From: Candidatus Uhrbacteria bacterium | Lineage (GTDB): Bacteria > Patescibacteriota > Patescibacteriia > 2-12-FULL-60-25 | Assembly: GCA_903893445.1 (NCBI GenBank) | Contig: CAITMG010000092.1 | Coordinates: forward strand, 1 to 38,654 | Reading direction: 5' to 3' | DNA: 38,654 bases | Shown here: positions 7,731-14,713 of the stretch, one piece after another | How the letters are laid out: every line of letters begins with the position of its first letter | Position numbering within the stretch: position 1 is the first letter of the stretch | Notes under the pieces: generated by a model | Database searches by the model: none | Told to the model about the DNA's origin: nothing | What the model saw: the letters and a program-made list of their open reading frames with translations, nothing else | Translations under genes and position numbers: made by a program

Positions 7731-8304
7731 GTTTGTTCTTGCTGTGTTCGTTTGCGCTGCTGTCGTTTGCAGTTCTTCGCTGACGGTTCATCCGGTTTTT
7801 GCTGCCGCGTGCACCGAGGGCGCATTGCAGGATAAGGCAGTCACACTGACGGCGGGCCTTGAAAAACAGGATTGCACAACGATGCCGACGGCTGCACTCA
7901 AAGCGAGTTGTGAGAAATCAAATGCACAGATCGATACGACGGCAACACAAACATCAAATGGAACGGTGAAGCAAATTTGTAAGGGAGGCGTTTGGACCAA
8001 TATTGTTCCTCCGGCTGCAGCTGCGGCTCCGACGGCCAGCCCACGTCAGGTTCAGCTTCCAGATCCGTTAAATGGAGCGAATCTTTTGCAGGTTTTGGGA
8101 AATGTTATTCGTGTCTTTTTAGGAACGGTCGGGGCAATTTCTTTAGCCGTCTTTGTGTATGCTGGCTTAATGTATCTTTTTTCTGCCGGCAGTTCTGACA
8201 TGGTTTCAAAGGCGAAAGAAACGATGAAATATGGAGCCATCGGCTTGTTGGTGATCATGGGTGCCTATTTGCTCACAACAGTCTTTGTGAATATTTTTTC
8301 CTAG
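7699..8304 (+). CDS. VirB2-like pilin with short Cys ectodomain (pilin B)
   Basis: A 201-residue protein with a signal peptide, an ectodomain of about 85 residues with a few cysteines (CTEGALQ..., KQDCTTM, SCEKSN, ICKGG), and a C-terminal membrane hairpin containing LGTVGAISLAVFVYAGLMY and KAKETMKYGAIGLL. It overlaps the previous gene by 32 bases; ATG 7708 is an equally good start. No Shine-Dalgarno sequence is seen for either. Its last 70 residues are nearly the same as those of pilin C, and the DNA there is also very similar, so B and C arose by a fairly recent duplication of the hairpin. Confidence 0.8.
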   Translation: MLQMPFKEKDKFVLAVFVCAAVVCSSSLTVHPVFAAACTEGALQDKAVTLTAGLEKQDCTTMPTAALKASCEKSNAQIDTTATQTSNGTVKQICKGGVWTNIVPPAAAAAPTASPRQVQLPDPLNGANLLQVLGNVIRVFLGTVGAISLAVFVYAGLMYLFSAGSSDMVSKAKETMKYGAIGLLVIMGAYLLTTVFVNIFS

Positions 8305-8309
8305 CCGTT

Positions 8310-8338
8310 TTGGTTTTTGGCTGGTTTCGCGGTACACT
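8310..8338 (+). promoter_or_regulatory. Promoter of pilin C
   Basis: TTGGTT (8310-8315), 17 bases, TACACT (8333-8338); the ATG follows after six bases, so the mRNA would be leaderless. Confidence 0.55.
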
Positions 8339-8344
8339 TGCGCC

Positions 8345-9565
8345 ATGTTCAGGTCACGCTTGTCGCAAAAGACGTTTACCGGTTTTTTTCTAGCTGCTTT
8401 GTTTGTTTTTGGTGGAATTTTTTTTCCGCCGACGCGAGTTTCTGCAAACGCCATTACGGATTTGGTTGATCTCATCATAAACATGCCAAGCGAAAATAAT
8501 ACGCAGTATGAAGGTGTTCTCGCGTGGTGTAAGTGGGCAGCTGCTGTTAATAAAAACCCTGTTTGTGATTTGATCGATCCGGATCATGCAATGACGAAAT
8601 ACAAAAATGTTCCAGCAGGCGAGTGCGATCGACAAAAAAATCCTTGTTGTACAGCTACTCTTGATTTTGAATCCGATAATCAGGATTGTATAGATATTTT
8701 GCTTTTTGATAGTCAGACAGAGGCTGGCAAATCTACACTTTGCGCAAAGTGGCAATCAGATCCGGCTACGATGACGAGATCAAAATTAGCTTACAATAAA
8801 ACGCAATGTTCATCGCGTGCCCTTGAGGTGACGTTCAATTACGTCCAAGCGACAAAAATGGCGTGTCAGCAATATACGAACAAAATTCCTATTTCTGGAT
8901 CAACGGATATTTCGTTATGTGATCCAACATGTGGTGCGTCAAGTCCAACATGTCGATGTGTAAAATTATCAGATTGTAATAACCTCGGGGCTGGTTTAGG
9001 CTCAGCCGGGGCTTTGGCTTCTGGGATGGATTTGAGTACGGGCGCACGAGGTGACGCGGCGCTGGCACGCATTCAGAAAGTGCTAGATACAGCAAAGACT
9101 CAAAAATTATCTGGAACTATTATTGCATCAATTGAAAAATATTTAAAACTTGGTCAGGATGCAAATGCAGAGTTAAAAAAAACGCTTATTACCAACGGTC
9201 AAAGCGCGGCTTCGTTGGCGCCACTGAATGATTTGGCGAAAAAGATTGAAGGGTATGCTGATGCAGCAGAAAAATTGATTCAGATTCCGGTTGAAACGGG
9301 TTCCTCAACGGTGTTGAACAATCCACTTGGAAATACAAGTATTTTGGGTGTGCTTGGTAATGTGATTAAAGTATTTTTGGGAACGGTTGGTGCGATTTCC
9401 TTAGCCGTCTTTGTGTATGCTGGATTGATGTACCTGTTATCTGCTGGAGATCCGGCGATGGTCACCAAGGCAAAAGATACCATGAAATATGGCGCATTTG
9501 GTTTGATTCTTATTATGGGTGCATACGCGTTGACGACGTTTTTCATCAAAACACTTTCCTTGTGA
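8345..9565 (+). CDS. Large-ectodomain VirB2-like pilin (pilin C)
   Basis: A 406-residue protein with signal peptide (residues about 1-30) and an ectodomain in two parts. The first is cysteine-containing (about 50-215: CKWAAAVNKNPVC, CDRQKNPCC, CDPTCGASSPTCRC). The second is a mostly helical, Cys-poor stretch (about 230-325) that may be a stalk. The C-terminal hairpin (about 335-406) is almost that of pilin B. It has its own promoter. Codon use here is more A/T-rich than in its neighbours. The fold of the ectodomain is not recognised. Confidence 0.75.
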   Translation: MFRSRLSQKTFTGFFLAALFVFGGIFFPPTRVSANAITDLVDLIINMPSENNTQYEGVLAWCKWAAAVNKNPVCDLIDPDHAMTKYKNVPAGECDRQKNPCCTATLDFESDNQDCIDILLFDSQTEAGKSTLCAKWQSDPATMTRSKLAYNKTQCSSRALEVTFNYVQATKMACQQYTNKIPISGSTDISLCDPTCGASSPTCRCVKLSDCNNLGAGLGSAGALASGMDLSTGARGDAALARIQKVLDTAKTQKLSGTIIASIEKYLKLGQDANAELKKTLITNGQSAASLAPLNDLAKKIEGYADAAEKLIQIPVETGSSTVLNNPLGNTSILGVLGNVIKVFLGTVGAISLAVFVYAGLMYLLSAGDPAMVTKAKDTMKYGAFGLILIMGAYALTTFFIKTLSL

Positions 9566-9566
9566 T

Positions 9567-10664
9567 ATGAAAAAGATTTTTCTTTCGTTGGCGATGATTG
9601 TTGGCGCGGTGTTCTTTTTTCGATCACCGGCGTATGCGTATCCAGACTGCAGTGATACGGCATTTCGAGCGCAGTGCTATAGCTTTAAGGGAACCGTTCA
9701 AAGCGGGCCATGTTCTGACTCTGGTCGGAAGTTTATTACGGTTGGTGGATCAGCGGTGACATCACTCTCGAGTTCATCGGAAATGCCGGATATCTGTTCA
9801 ACGGGCGGTGCCGGGGCTGGGGGGTATTGTTGTGGCTTGATGCCGGGTGAGGTGTGTAGCAATATTTCCGGTGCAGACTGCCGTCCAGATGCAACCTGCG
9901 CGCAGGTGAATAAGTGTACGATTGAGGGAACGGATTATATTACCTACGCTGATCGTGTTTGTACGGATGGGTATACGTGCTGTGCGAAGGTTAATGATGT
10001 GATTGCTGGATGTGTGGCAACGCCATCGTCTTCAGGAGCATCCGGAGGCGCAAAGGCATATGATGAAACGGCCTGTACGGCGGTGAGCGGTGTTTGCGGC
10101 ACATCTTGTGGAGCTTCTCAGCTTGCTAGCGGAACAGTAAATTGTGGAGAAAAGGATGGAGCGGCGTATGCCTGCTGCTTAGACAAGAATACGTGCACGT
10201 CTGGTGGTGGATATTGTGCGTCGTCTTGTTTAAGTGGTGATTCGCCGGATGCAACGAAGACAGACTGTAGCAGTGGCATTTGTTGTAAGGCGGGCGCTGG
10301 TGCCAGCTCTGGTCTTGGTGGGGCGACGGGCGGCGCATCTGGTGCGGCGGCTGGCGGCACGGGTGTTGGTACGGGAAGTTTGATTCAGGCGAATTCGTAC
10401 ACGTACAATCCGCCGGTTCGTGGAAATGTGAATCAGATTGTTGCGAGCATCATTAAAAAAATTACTCCGTATCTGGGTGGTGTGATGTTGCTCATGTTTT
10501 TCTACGGAGGCGTATTGTGGATGACGGCGGCGGGGGATGCGGCGCAGGTGAAAAAAGCCAAGTCGGTTTTGTCGACATCAGTGATTGGGATTTTGATTGT
10601 GGTCGCGGCATTTACCCTTGCCTCGGCCTTGGTGAAGGTTCTTGGGAATGCGTTGGCTCCATAG
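9567..10664 (+). CDS. Cys-repeat ectodomain fused to VirB2-like pilin hairpin (pilin D)
   Basis: A 365-residue protein. The signal peptide ends near Ala-Tyr-Ala (about residue 24). About four cysteine repeats follow, ending in Cys-Cys as in pilin A (DGYTCC, GAAYACC, SSGICC), then a Gly/Ala/Ser linker and a C-terminal hairpin with GGVMLLMFFYGGVLWMTAAG and a helix ending in VVAAFTLASALVK. One base separates it from pilin C, so the two are co-transcribed. The hairpin is closer to the minimal pilins (WMTAAGD motif) than to B and C. Probably an alternative minor pilin or adhesin. Confidence 0.8.
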   Translation: MKKIFLSLAMIVGAVFFFRSPAYAYPDCSDTAFRAQCYSFKGTVQSGPCSDSGRKFITVGGSAVTSLSSSSEMPDICSTGGAGAGGYCCGLMPGEVCSNISGADCRPDATCAQVNKCTIEGTDYITYADRVCTDGYTCCAKVNDVIAGCVATPSSSGASGGAKAYDETACTAVSGVCGTSCGASQLASGTVNCGEKDGAAYACCLDKNTCTSGGGYCASSCLSGDSPDATKTDCSSGICCKAGAGASSGLGGATGGASGAAAGGTGVGTGSLIQANSYTYNPPVRGNVNQIVASIIKKITPYLGGVMLLMFFYGGVLWMTAAGDAAQVKKAKSVLSTSVIGILIVVAAFTLASALVKVLGNALAP

Positions 10665-10695
10665 ACGCTTTTTCTCGACGTGCTGGCCTCGGATC

Positions 10696-10704
10696 TGGTA
10701 TGCT
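10696..10704 (+). promoter_or_regulatory. Extended -10 promoter of the minimal pilins
   Basis: TGGTATGCT gives an extended -10 (TG, one base, TATGCT at 10699-10704). The -35 region is weak. A leader of about 50 bases ends in the strong site AAAGGAGGTGA. Confidence 0.5.
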
Positions 10705-10742
10705 GGTATCCGTTCCGTATGAACGCTATATCCCAACAACGA

Positions 10743-10763
10743 AAGGAGGTGAACATGACATGA
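10743..10763 (+). promoter_or_regulatory. Strong ribosome site with a two-codon mini-ORF before pilin E
   Basis: AAAGGAGGTGA (10743-10752 region) is followed by ATGACATGA. The first ATG (10755) reads Met-Thr-stop, and its stop overlaps the ATG of the pilin at 10760. GGAGG is five bases from the first ATG and ten from the second. A five-base duplication (ATGAC twice) is the simplest origin. Confidence 0.7.
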
Positions 10764-11158
10764 CATTTTCAAAGAAACAGGTTGTCAGTCTTGCAGCCTC
10801 CATCGGTCTCGCGGCAGCTCTCGTGCTTCCGTCCGTTGCGTTTGCAGCTGATTCTTTGAACGCGAATGACCTTGGCGTCAACGCGATTCAGGGTTCGATC
10901 AAACTCGGCTCCGGCGATATCCGCCAGACCGCAGCAAACATCATCAACGTTGCGCTCGGTTTTCTCGGCATCATTGCCGTCATCATCGTCCTTCTCGGCG
11001 GCTTTAAGTATATGGTCTCCGGTGGAAACGAAGAAAAGACCAGCGAAGCAAAAAAGTTGATTATCTCCGGTATCATCGGTCTTGCGATCATTTTGTCCGC
11101 TTGGGCGATTACGAGCTTTGTGCTCTCGCGCCTTCTCTCGGCAACGCAGTCCGCTTAA
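10760..11158 (+). CDS. Minimal VirB2-like pilin (pilin E)
   Basis: A 132-residue protein: signal peptide ending around Ala-Phe-Ala-Ala, a short polar segment of about 35 residues, and two membrane helices (IINVALGFLGIIAVIIVLLG and IISGIIGLAIILSAWAITSF) joined by a turn with GGNEEKTSEAKK. This is the plain type IV secretion pilin-like architecture, likely the major subunit of a surface filament or conjugation-like channel. It has the strongest ribosome site of the cluster and C-rich codons, suggesting high expression. ATG 10760 is needed for the reading frame. No VirB4-type ATPase or VirD4 is in the window, so assembly genes must lie elsewhere. Confidence 0.85.
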   Translation: MTFSKKQVVSLAASIGLAAALVLPSVAFAADSLNANDLGVNAIQGSIKLGSGDIRQTAANIINVALGFLGIIAVIIVLLGGFKYMVSGGNEEKTSEAKKLIISGIIGLAIILSAWAITSFVLSRLLSATQSA

Positions 11159-11162
11159 TCGC

Positions 11163-11588
11163 ATGCCACACGTGCATATGACATACGCACAACGAATGTT
11201 GCGCATTCCGCTGACCTTGGCCGTGATGGCCGCGGTTTTTGTGCCGCTCGCTTCCTCCGCGCAAGTGAGTTCCGCGATTCAAGGAGGTTTATCTGGGACA
11301 GCCAATGCGGCTGGATACGGATCAACCGCACCGGATCTTGGGACCGTGGTTGGAAAGTTGATCGGACAGCTTCTTGGTCTTGTCGGCGTGATTCTCATGG
11401 CCTACGTTTTATACGGAGGTTTTATGTGGATGACCGCTGCCGGTGAACCGAAAAAAGTCAGCACGGCAAAAGACGTGATTCGTGATGCGATGATTGGGTT
11501 GGTCATTATTGTGACCGCCTACGCGCTGACGAACTTCGTTCTTGTCAATGTGATTGGCAGTGCATTTTCGGGTGTGACGGGTAAATAA
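11163..11588 (+). CDS. Minimal VirB2-like pilin (pilin F)
   Basis: A 141-residue protein with signal peptide, an Ala/Gly/Ser-rich exposed stretch (about residues 35-62) and the two-helix hairpin (GLVGVILMAYVLYGGFMWMT and MIGLVIIVTAYALTNFVLV) around the turn AAGEPKKVSTAK. The start may be ATG 11163 or ATG 11178 (MTYAQRM); neither has a Shine-Dalgarno sequence. It follows pilin E after four bases. The hairpin pattern Y-G-G-x(3)-M-T-A-x-G ... AK ... G-L-x-I-I is shared by E, F, G and D. Confidence 0.82.
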   Translation: MPHVHMTYAQRMLRIPLTLAVMAAVFVPLASSAQVSSAIQGGLSGTANAAGYGSTAPDLGTVVGKLIGQLLGLVGVILMAYVLYGGFMWMTAAGEPKKVSTAKDVIRDAMIGLVIIVTAYALTNFVLVNVIGSAFSGVTGK

Positions 11589-11613
11589 TTTTCGTTGGAC
11601 GTATCTCTCGCTT

Positions 11614-12006
11614 ATGAAACATCTTCAACTGAAACTTGCAGGTTTGACCGCCGCAACGCTCGCGCTTCCGGCAACGGCATTTGCGCAGACGAATCCGTTT
11701 CAGGCCGGACAGACGCTGACCAGTTCGGTCGGTCTCAACGCCTACGGAGCCGGTGCCGCAAATCAAAACTTAACGACCATCATTGGTCGCATCATTAACA
11801 CGGCTCTTGGTTTTCTTGGTGTCGTTTTCTTGTTCCTCGTCTTGTACGCTGGCTTCCTTTGGATGACGGCTCAGGGTGATGAAAAGATGGTGACGAAAGC
11901 AAAGGAAATCATGAAACAGGCCATTGTTGGCTTGGTCGTGATCGTGACAGGGTTTGCCATCTCGAACTTCGTGATGGGTTCGCTCATCAACGTGACATCG
12001 GGATAA
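11614..12006 (+). CDS. Minimal VirB2-like pilin (pilin G)
   Basis: A 130-residue protein: signal peptide to about Ala-Phe-Ala-Gln, a short exposed segment (NPFQAGQTLTSSVGLNAYG) and the conserved membrane hairpin with GFLWMTAQGDEKMVTKAK at the turn. It is the last gene of the array and is followed by a palindrome and a terminator. No Shine-Dalgarno sequence; TATCTC lies six bases before the ATG, so it may also have its own start of transcription. Confidence 0.82.
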   Translation: MKHLQLKLAGLTAATLALPATAFAQTNPFQAGQTLTSSVGLNAYGAGAANQNLTTIIGRIINTALGFLGVVFLFLVLYAGFLWMTAQGDEKMVTKAKEIMKQAIVGLVVIVTGFAISNFVMGSLINVTSG

Positions 12007-12009
12007 TCT

Positions 12010-12027
12010 TGTTTGTCGCGACAAACA
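12010..12027. repeat. Perfect 18-bp palindrome after the pilin array
   Basis: TGTTTGTCG is followed directly by its complement CGACAAACA, just before the terminator. It could be an operator or a DNA-level dyad; there is no loop, so an RNA hairpin would be strained. Confidence 0.6.
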
Positions 12028-12030
12028 TAC

Positions 12031-12055
12031 AAAACCCAGCTCTGCTGGGTTTTGT
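12031..12055 (+). terminator. Terminator of the pilin operon
   Basis: AAAACCCAGC, loop TCT, GCTGGGTTTT; roughly symmetric. Confidence 0.85.
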
Positions 12056-12078
12056 GTAGCCCGACTTCATGCTACGAT
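12050..12078 (+). promoter_or_regulatory. Candidate promoter of the glycosyltransferase pair
   Basis: TTTTGT (12050-12055), 17 bases, TACGAT (12073-12078), seven bases before ATG 12086. It overlaps the preceding terminator's T-run. Confidence 0.4.
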
Positions 12079-12085
12079 TTTGCGC

Positions 12086-13630
12086 ATGACGGTTCCAAAG
12101 TGGCTTTCCCCGGTTGGACTCTTTTTCTTTTGCGTTGCGTGGTTTTCCTTGTTTTTGCCGTGGAATGGATTTGTTGATCCGGATGCGTTTTATCATGCGC
12201 GGGCGGCGTTGCTGTTTTGGCAACATGGACCGTTGATGTCTTTTCCGTGGTTGGATTTAACGTCGCTTGGTTCCAATTATGCGGATCTTCACTTTTTGTT
12301 TCATGCGATCAGTGCGCCGTTTGTTGGGTGGCTGGGGATGATGAATGGGATTCGCGTGGTGACGGTCTTGCTTTCTGCGATTTTTATTGTCGTGTTTTGG
12401 GCGTGTCTGCGATGGTTGCACATTCGATGGCCAATGTTTTGGGCGTTAACGATGCTTTTTTCCATGGGATTGGATGTGCGGATGATGCTTGGTAAGGCCA
12501 CGTCGCTCGCATTGATTTGGTTTATTTTTGGATTGTCCGCGACGTGGAAGCGCCGTCCGTGGTTGGTCGCGTTGGCGACCGCGGGTTTTGCATTGTCGCA
12601 TGGAGGTTGGCCGTATTTGGCCGGTTCCGTCATTTTGTTTGCGATTGGCGAGGTTGTGTTTGATGTTGTGGTGAAAGATGTTCGGTTGAAGCAGGCGATG
12701 CAACGCATGCCGTGGCGTGAGGTCTTGGCGTCGTTTGGTGGTGCGGCGGTTGGTCTTGCGTTGCATCCGAATCGATTGTCGATTTTGCCCATGGCGTGGA
12801 CGCAAATTGTGACGATTGGATTGGGGACGCCGTTTCAACACGTGATGTTAGGCATGGAGTGGCTACCTGCAGATTTTGGGAGTTTGGTTGCTGCGTGTAC
12901 GCCGCTCGCGATTTTTACGATTCTTGCCGCAAGCGGGTTGCTCTTTGCTCGACGGACAGATGTGGATGAGCGCGCAATGCGCATGGTGATTGGGAGCGGC
13001 ATTGTGACAGCGGCGTTGTTTGCATTGACGCTCAAAAGCCGACGTAACGTGGAATATCTCGTGCCAGGATTAACGTTGTGGGTGAGTACGTTGTGGATGC
13101 AGATTGATGCGCCTGCATTTCGTCAGGTGCCAAAGCTGTTTAAGGGGGCCGTGCGCTATGTTGCGCCGGGTGTGATCATTTTGTGTTTTGCTGTGGCGTT
13201 TGTGAAAGAAACGTCATCGTTGTGGGTCGCGTTTCATCCGGTGAGTCATCCGGATCAGGAGTATTCACAAACCATGGCGGATGTCGCAAAGATTGCTGTT
13301 CCAGGGGATCGTGTTTTTCACACGAGCTGGGATGAGTTTCCGCAGCTCTTTGCGCAAAACGATCAGCTCAAGTACATCGCGGGATTAGACCCGACATTTT
13401 TATATGTCGCGTCATCAACGCTCTCGGATGCGTATCGAGATGCGACGATTGTAACCGCGTCCACGACCGGGAATGGCGTGTATCATCTTGCGCATGATCA
13501 GATGGGCTCGCGATTTGTGTTTGTGAGTAAAAAAAATCATCTGAATTTTTTATCGCTCATCCAAAACAATCCGCACTTTCGACAAATTTCGAATCACACG
13601 GATAGCGAAGCGTTTGAGTTGATGCCGTAG
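12086..13630 (+). CDS. GT-C superfamily membrane glycosyltransferase (STT3/ArnT-like)
   Basis: A 514-residue protein with about ten membrane helices and a C-terminal extracytoplasmic domain of about 140 residues. The first outer loop has the acidic motif DPDAFYHARAAL (residues about 32-43), typical of lipid-linked sugar-using GT-C enzymes such as oligosaccharyltransferase STT3. The soluble part contains HTSWDEFPQLF. The WWD-type acceptor motif of STT3 is not seen, so transfer to protein is not certain. It lies directly after the pilin array and one base before a GT2 gene. A role in glycosylating surface proteins, the pilins in particular, is inference. ATG 12086 is preferred over a TTG two codons earlier. 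Confidence 0.75.
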   Translation: MTVPKWLSPVGLFFFCVAWFSLFLPWNGFVDPDAFYHARAALLFWQHGPLMSFPWLDLTSLGSNYADLHFLFHAISAPFVGWLGMMNGIRVVTVLLSAIFIVVFWACLRWLHIRWPMFWALTMLFSMGLDVRMMLGKATSLALIWFIFGLSATWKRRPWLVALATAGFALSHGGWPYLAGSVILFAIGEVVFDVVVKDVRLKQAMQRMPWREVLASFGGAAVGLALHPNRLSILPMAWTQIVTIGLGTPFQHVMLGMEWLPADFGSLVAACTPLAIFTILAASGLLFARRTDVDERAMRMVIGSGIVTAALFALTLKSRRNVEYLVPGLTLWVSTLWMQIDAPAFRQVPKLFKGAVRYVAPGVIILCFAVAFVKETSSLWVAFHPVSHPDQEYSQTMADVAKIAVPGDRVFHTSWDEFPQLFAQNDQLKYIAGLDPTFLYVASSTLSDAYRDATIVTASTTGNGVYHLAHDQMGSRFVFVSKKNHLNFLSLIQNNPHFRQISNHTDSEAFELMP

Positions 13631-13631
13631 T

Positions 13632-14369
13632 ATGACGCGGATTTTGATCACCGTTCCGACGTGGAATGAGGAGCTCATCATTGCGAACACGCTTCGTGAA
13701 CTTTGTGATTTTTCCGCAACAAAACTCGCGGATTTTGATGTACTCATCGATGTTGCGGATAATGGAAGCACGGATGAAACGGTACGTATTGTGACCACCC
13801 CCAGCCCCTCCGATGGCCATCGGAGGGGATCTGGTTTGCGTGTTTCGTTGACGCGTATTTCGGCAAAGGGGAAGGGGTTGGCGATTCGGCAATCTTGGGA
13901 AGCGCATGTTGCTGATTGTGATGTGTTGCTTTTTACGGATGCGGATTTGGCTGCGGACTTGAACGTCATTCCGCACATGGTGGAACGGATTTTGTCTGGA
14001 TCGGCGGATGTGGTTGTGGGTTCGCGGTTTGTTGGAGGTGCGGCGGTTGAACGACGTTGGCATCGGGAAATGGCGTCGCGATTGTTTCGATTGTTCCAGC
14101 ATGTGATTTTGGGATTGCCGGTGCAGGATGCGCAGTGCGGGTTAAAAGCGATTTCTGCAAACGCCGCGAAAGAGATTTTGCCGTTGTGTCGTGAGACGGG
14201 GTGGTTGTTTGATAGTGAGTTGTTGTATCGCGCAAAAAAACGGTTTCGGATTTTGGAAATTCCGGTGGCGTGGGTGGAACATCGAGATCCTTCGCGCCGG
14301 AGTGCGATTCGGTTGTTTCGCGATGGGTGGGGATTTGTGACCGGATTGTTGCGTATTCGGTTTTATTGA
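13632..14369 (+). CDS. GT2 family glycosyltransferase (dolichyl-phosphate sugar synthase-like)
   Basis: A 245-residue GT-A enzyme. Motifs in order: VPTWNEELIIANTL at the N-terminus, VADNGSTDET (nucleotide binding), AKGKGLAIRQ, and FTDADLAADL (DxD-like metal site). VVVGSRF, DAQCGLKAI and a GWLFDSELLYRAKK block follow. This order is that of polyprenyl-phosphate mannose/glucose synthases, which load a sugar onto a lipid carrier. The downstream enzyme would be the GT-C protein encoded one base upstream. Unusually, a palindromic repeat (13797-13828) is inserted in frame between DNGSTD and GKG, adding about a dozen residues (PSPSDGHRRGSG) in what is normally a variable loop. Confidence 0.85.
   Translation: MTRILITVPTWNEELIIANTLRELCDFSATKLADFDVLIDVADNGSTDETVRIVTTPSPSDGHRRGSGLRVSLTRISAKGKGLAIRQSWEAHVADCDVLLFTDADLAADLNVIPHMVERILSGSADVVVGSRFVGGAAVERRWHREMASRLFRLFQHVILGLPVQDAQCGLKAISANAAKEILPLCRETGWLFDSELLYRAKKRFRILEIPVAWVEHRDPSRRSAIRLFRDGWGFVTGLLRIRFY
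13797..13828. repeat. Palindromic repeat inserted in frame in the GT2 gene
   Basis: CCCCTCCGATGG (13805-13816) is followed at once by its perfect complement CCATCGGAGGGG (13817-13828), preceded by CCACCCCCAG. The arm and its C-rich flank resemble the complement of the repeat at 36458-36477 (GGAGGGGGTTGGGGGTGG). Confidence 0.75.
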
Positions 14370-14371
14370 AG

Positions 14372-14391
14372 CCCGCGTATTCGTATGCGGG
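14372..14391 (+). other. Hairpin overlapping the four-way-junction element
   Basis: CCCGCGTA, loop TTCG, TATGCGGG, directly after the GT2 stop. Its last three G are also the first three bases of helix P1, so the two structures exclude each other. No T-run follows. Confidence 0.6.
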
Positions 14392-14613
14392 TCCTGCCAG
14401 TCGAATTTCCCCCAGTCCATGCTCGGTTCGCATTGGTGCTCACCTGCGCGTGGACCGGGGGACCCCCATTCGACTGTCACCCGCACGATTTTAGTTAAAA
14501 ATGGCACCGCACGGGTGACTCCCGAGTGGGGCCCCCGACAGCGCACAGGACGACATGGCAGCAAGAAAAGCGTCGTCGCGAGCACTGGCGGGGTGACGAG
14601 GGAGGCAGGACCC
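14389..14613 (+). ncRNA. Structured element: perfect four-way junction (candidate ncRNA)
   Basis: 225 intergenic bases fold completely. P1 is 10 bp, GGGTCCTGCC (14389-14398) with GGCAGGACCC (14604-14613). P2 starts on the next base: AGTCGAAT (14399-14406) with ATTCGACT (14468-14475), continued by CCCCC/GGGGG (14409-14413/14457-14461) and GTCCA/TGGAC. P3 starts directly after: GTCACCCG (14476-14483) with CGGGTGAC (14512-14519), with an inner ATTTT/AAAAT hairpin. P4 follows without a gap: TCCC (14520-14523) with GGGA (14600-14603), then CCCCG/CGGGG, CAG/CTG and GACGAC/GTCGTC (14549-14554/14572-14577). No base at the junction is unpaired. A terminator follows 20 bases later on the plus strand. 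I do not recognise the SRP, RNase P, tmRNA or 6S core motifs. It could be an RNA or a folded mobile element. Confidence 0.7.
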
Positions 14614-14632
14614 GTGCAATTTTCTGTAAATT

Positions 14633-14655
14633 TGGCTTATTTAAGCCATTTTTTT
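14633..14655 (+). terminator. Terminator after the four-way-junction element
   Basis: TGGCTT (14633-14638), loop ATTT, AAGCCA (14643-14648), then seven T. It ends transcripts of the GT pair and of the structured element on the plus strand. Confidence 0.85.
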
Positions 14656-14680
14656 ATTTCACATTTTGTACGGCTGGGGG

Positions 14681-14709
14681 TTGACAAAAGGGCCTTTTTG
14701 TGATATCTT
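14681..14709 (+). promoter_or_regulatory. Module promoter P2 (TTGACA-17-TATCTT)
   Basis: TTGACA (14681-14686), spacer AAAGGGCCTTTTTGTGA, TATCTT (14704-14709). The spacer centre is nearly palindromic (AAAGG-GCCTTT). Confidence 0.85.
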
Positions 14710-14713
14710 ATTT

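Noticed and set aside
14389-14613. SRP RNA, RNase P RNA, tmRNA or 6S RNA
   Set aside because: I looked for their conserved cores on both strands (for example the GGAAG...GCAGC loop of SRP and the GAGGAAAGTC of RNase P) and found none.
14270-14703. Open frames over the four-way-junction region
   Set aside because: They have no ribosome site and cover the helices; the base pairing explains the region better.
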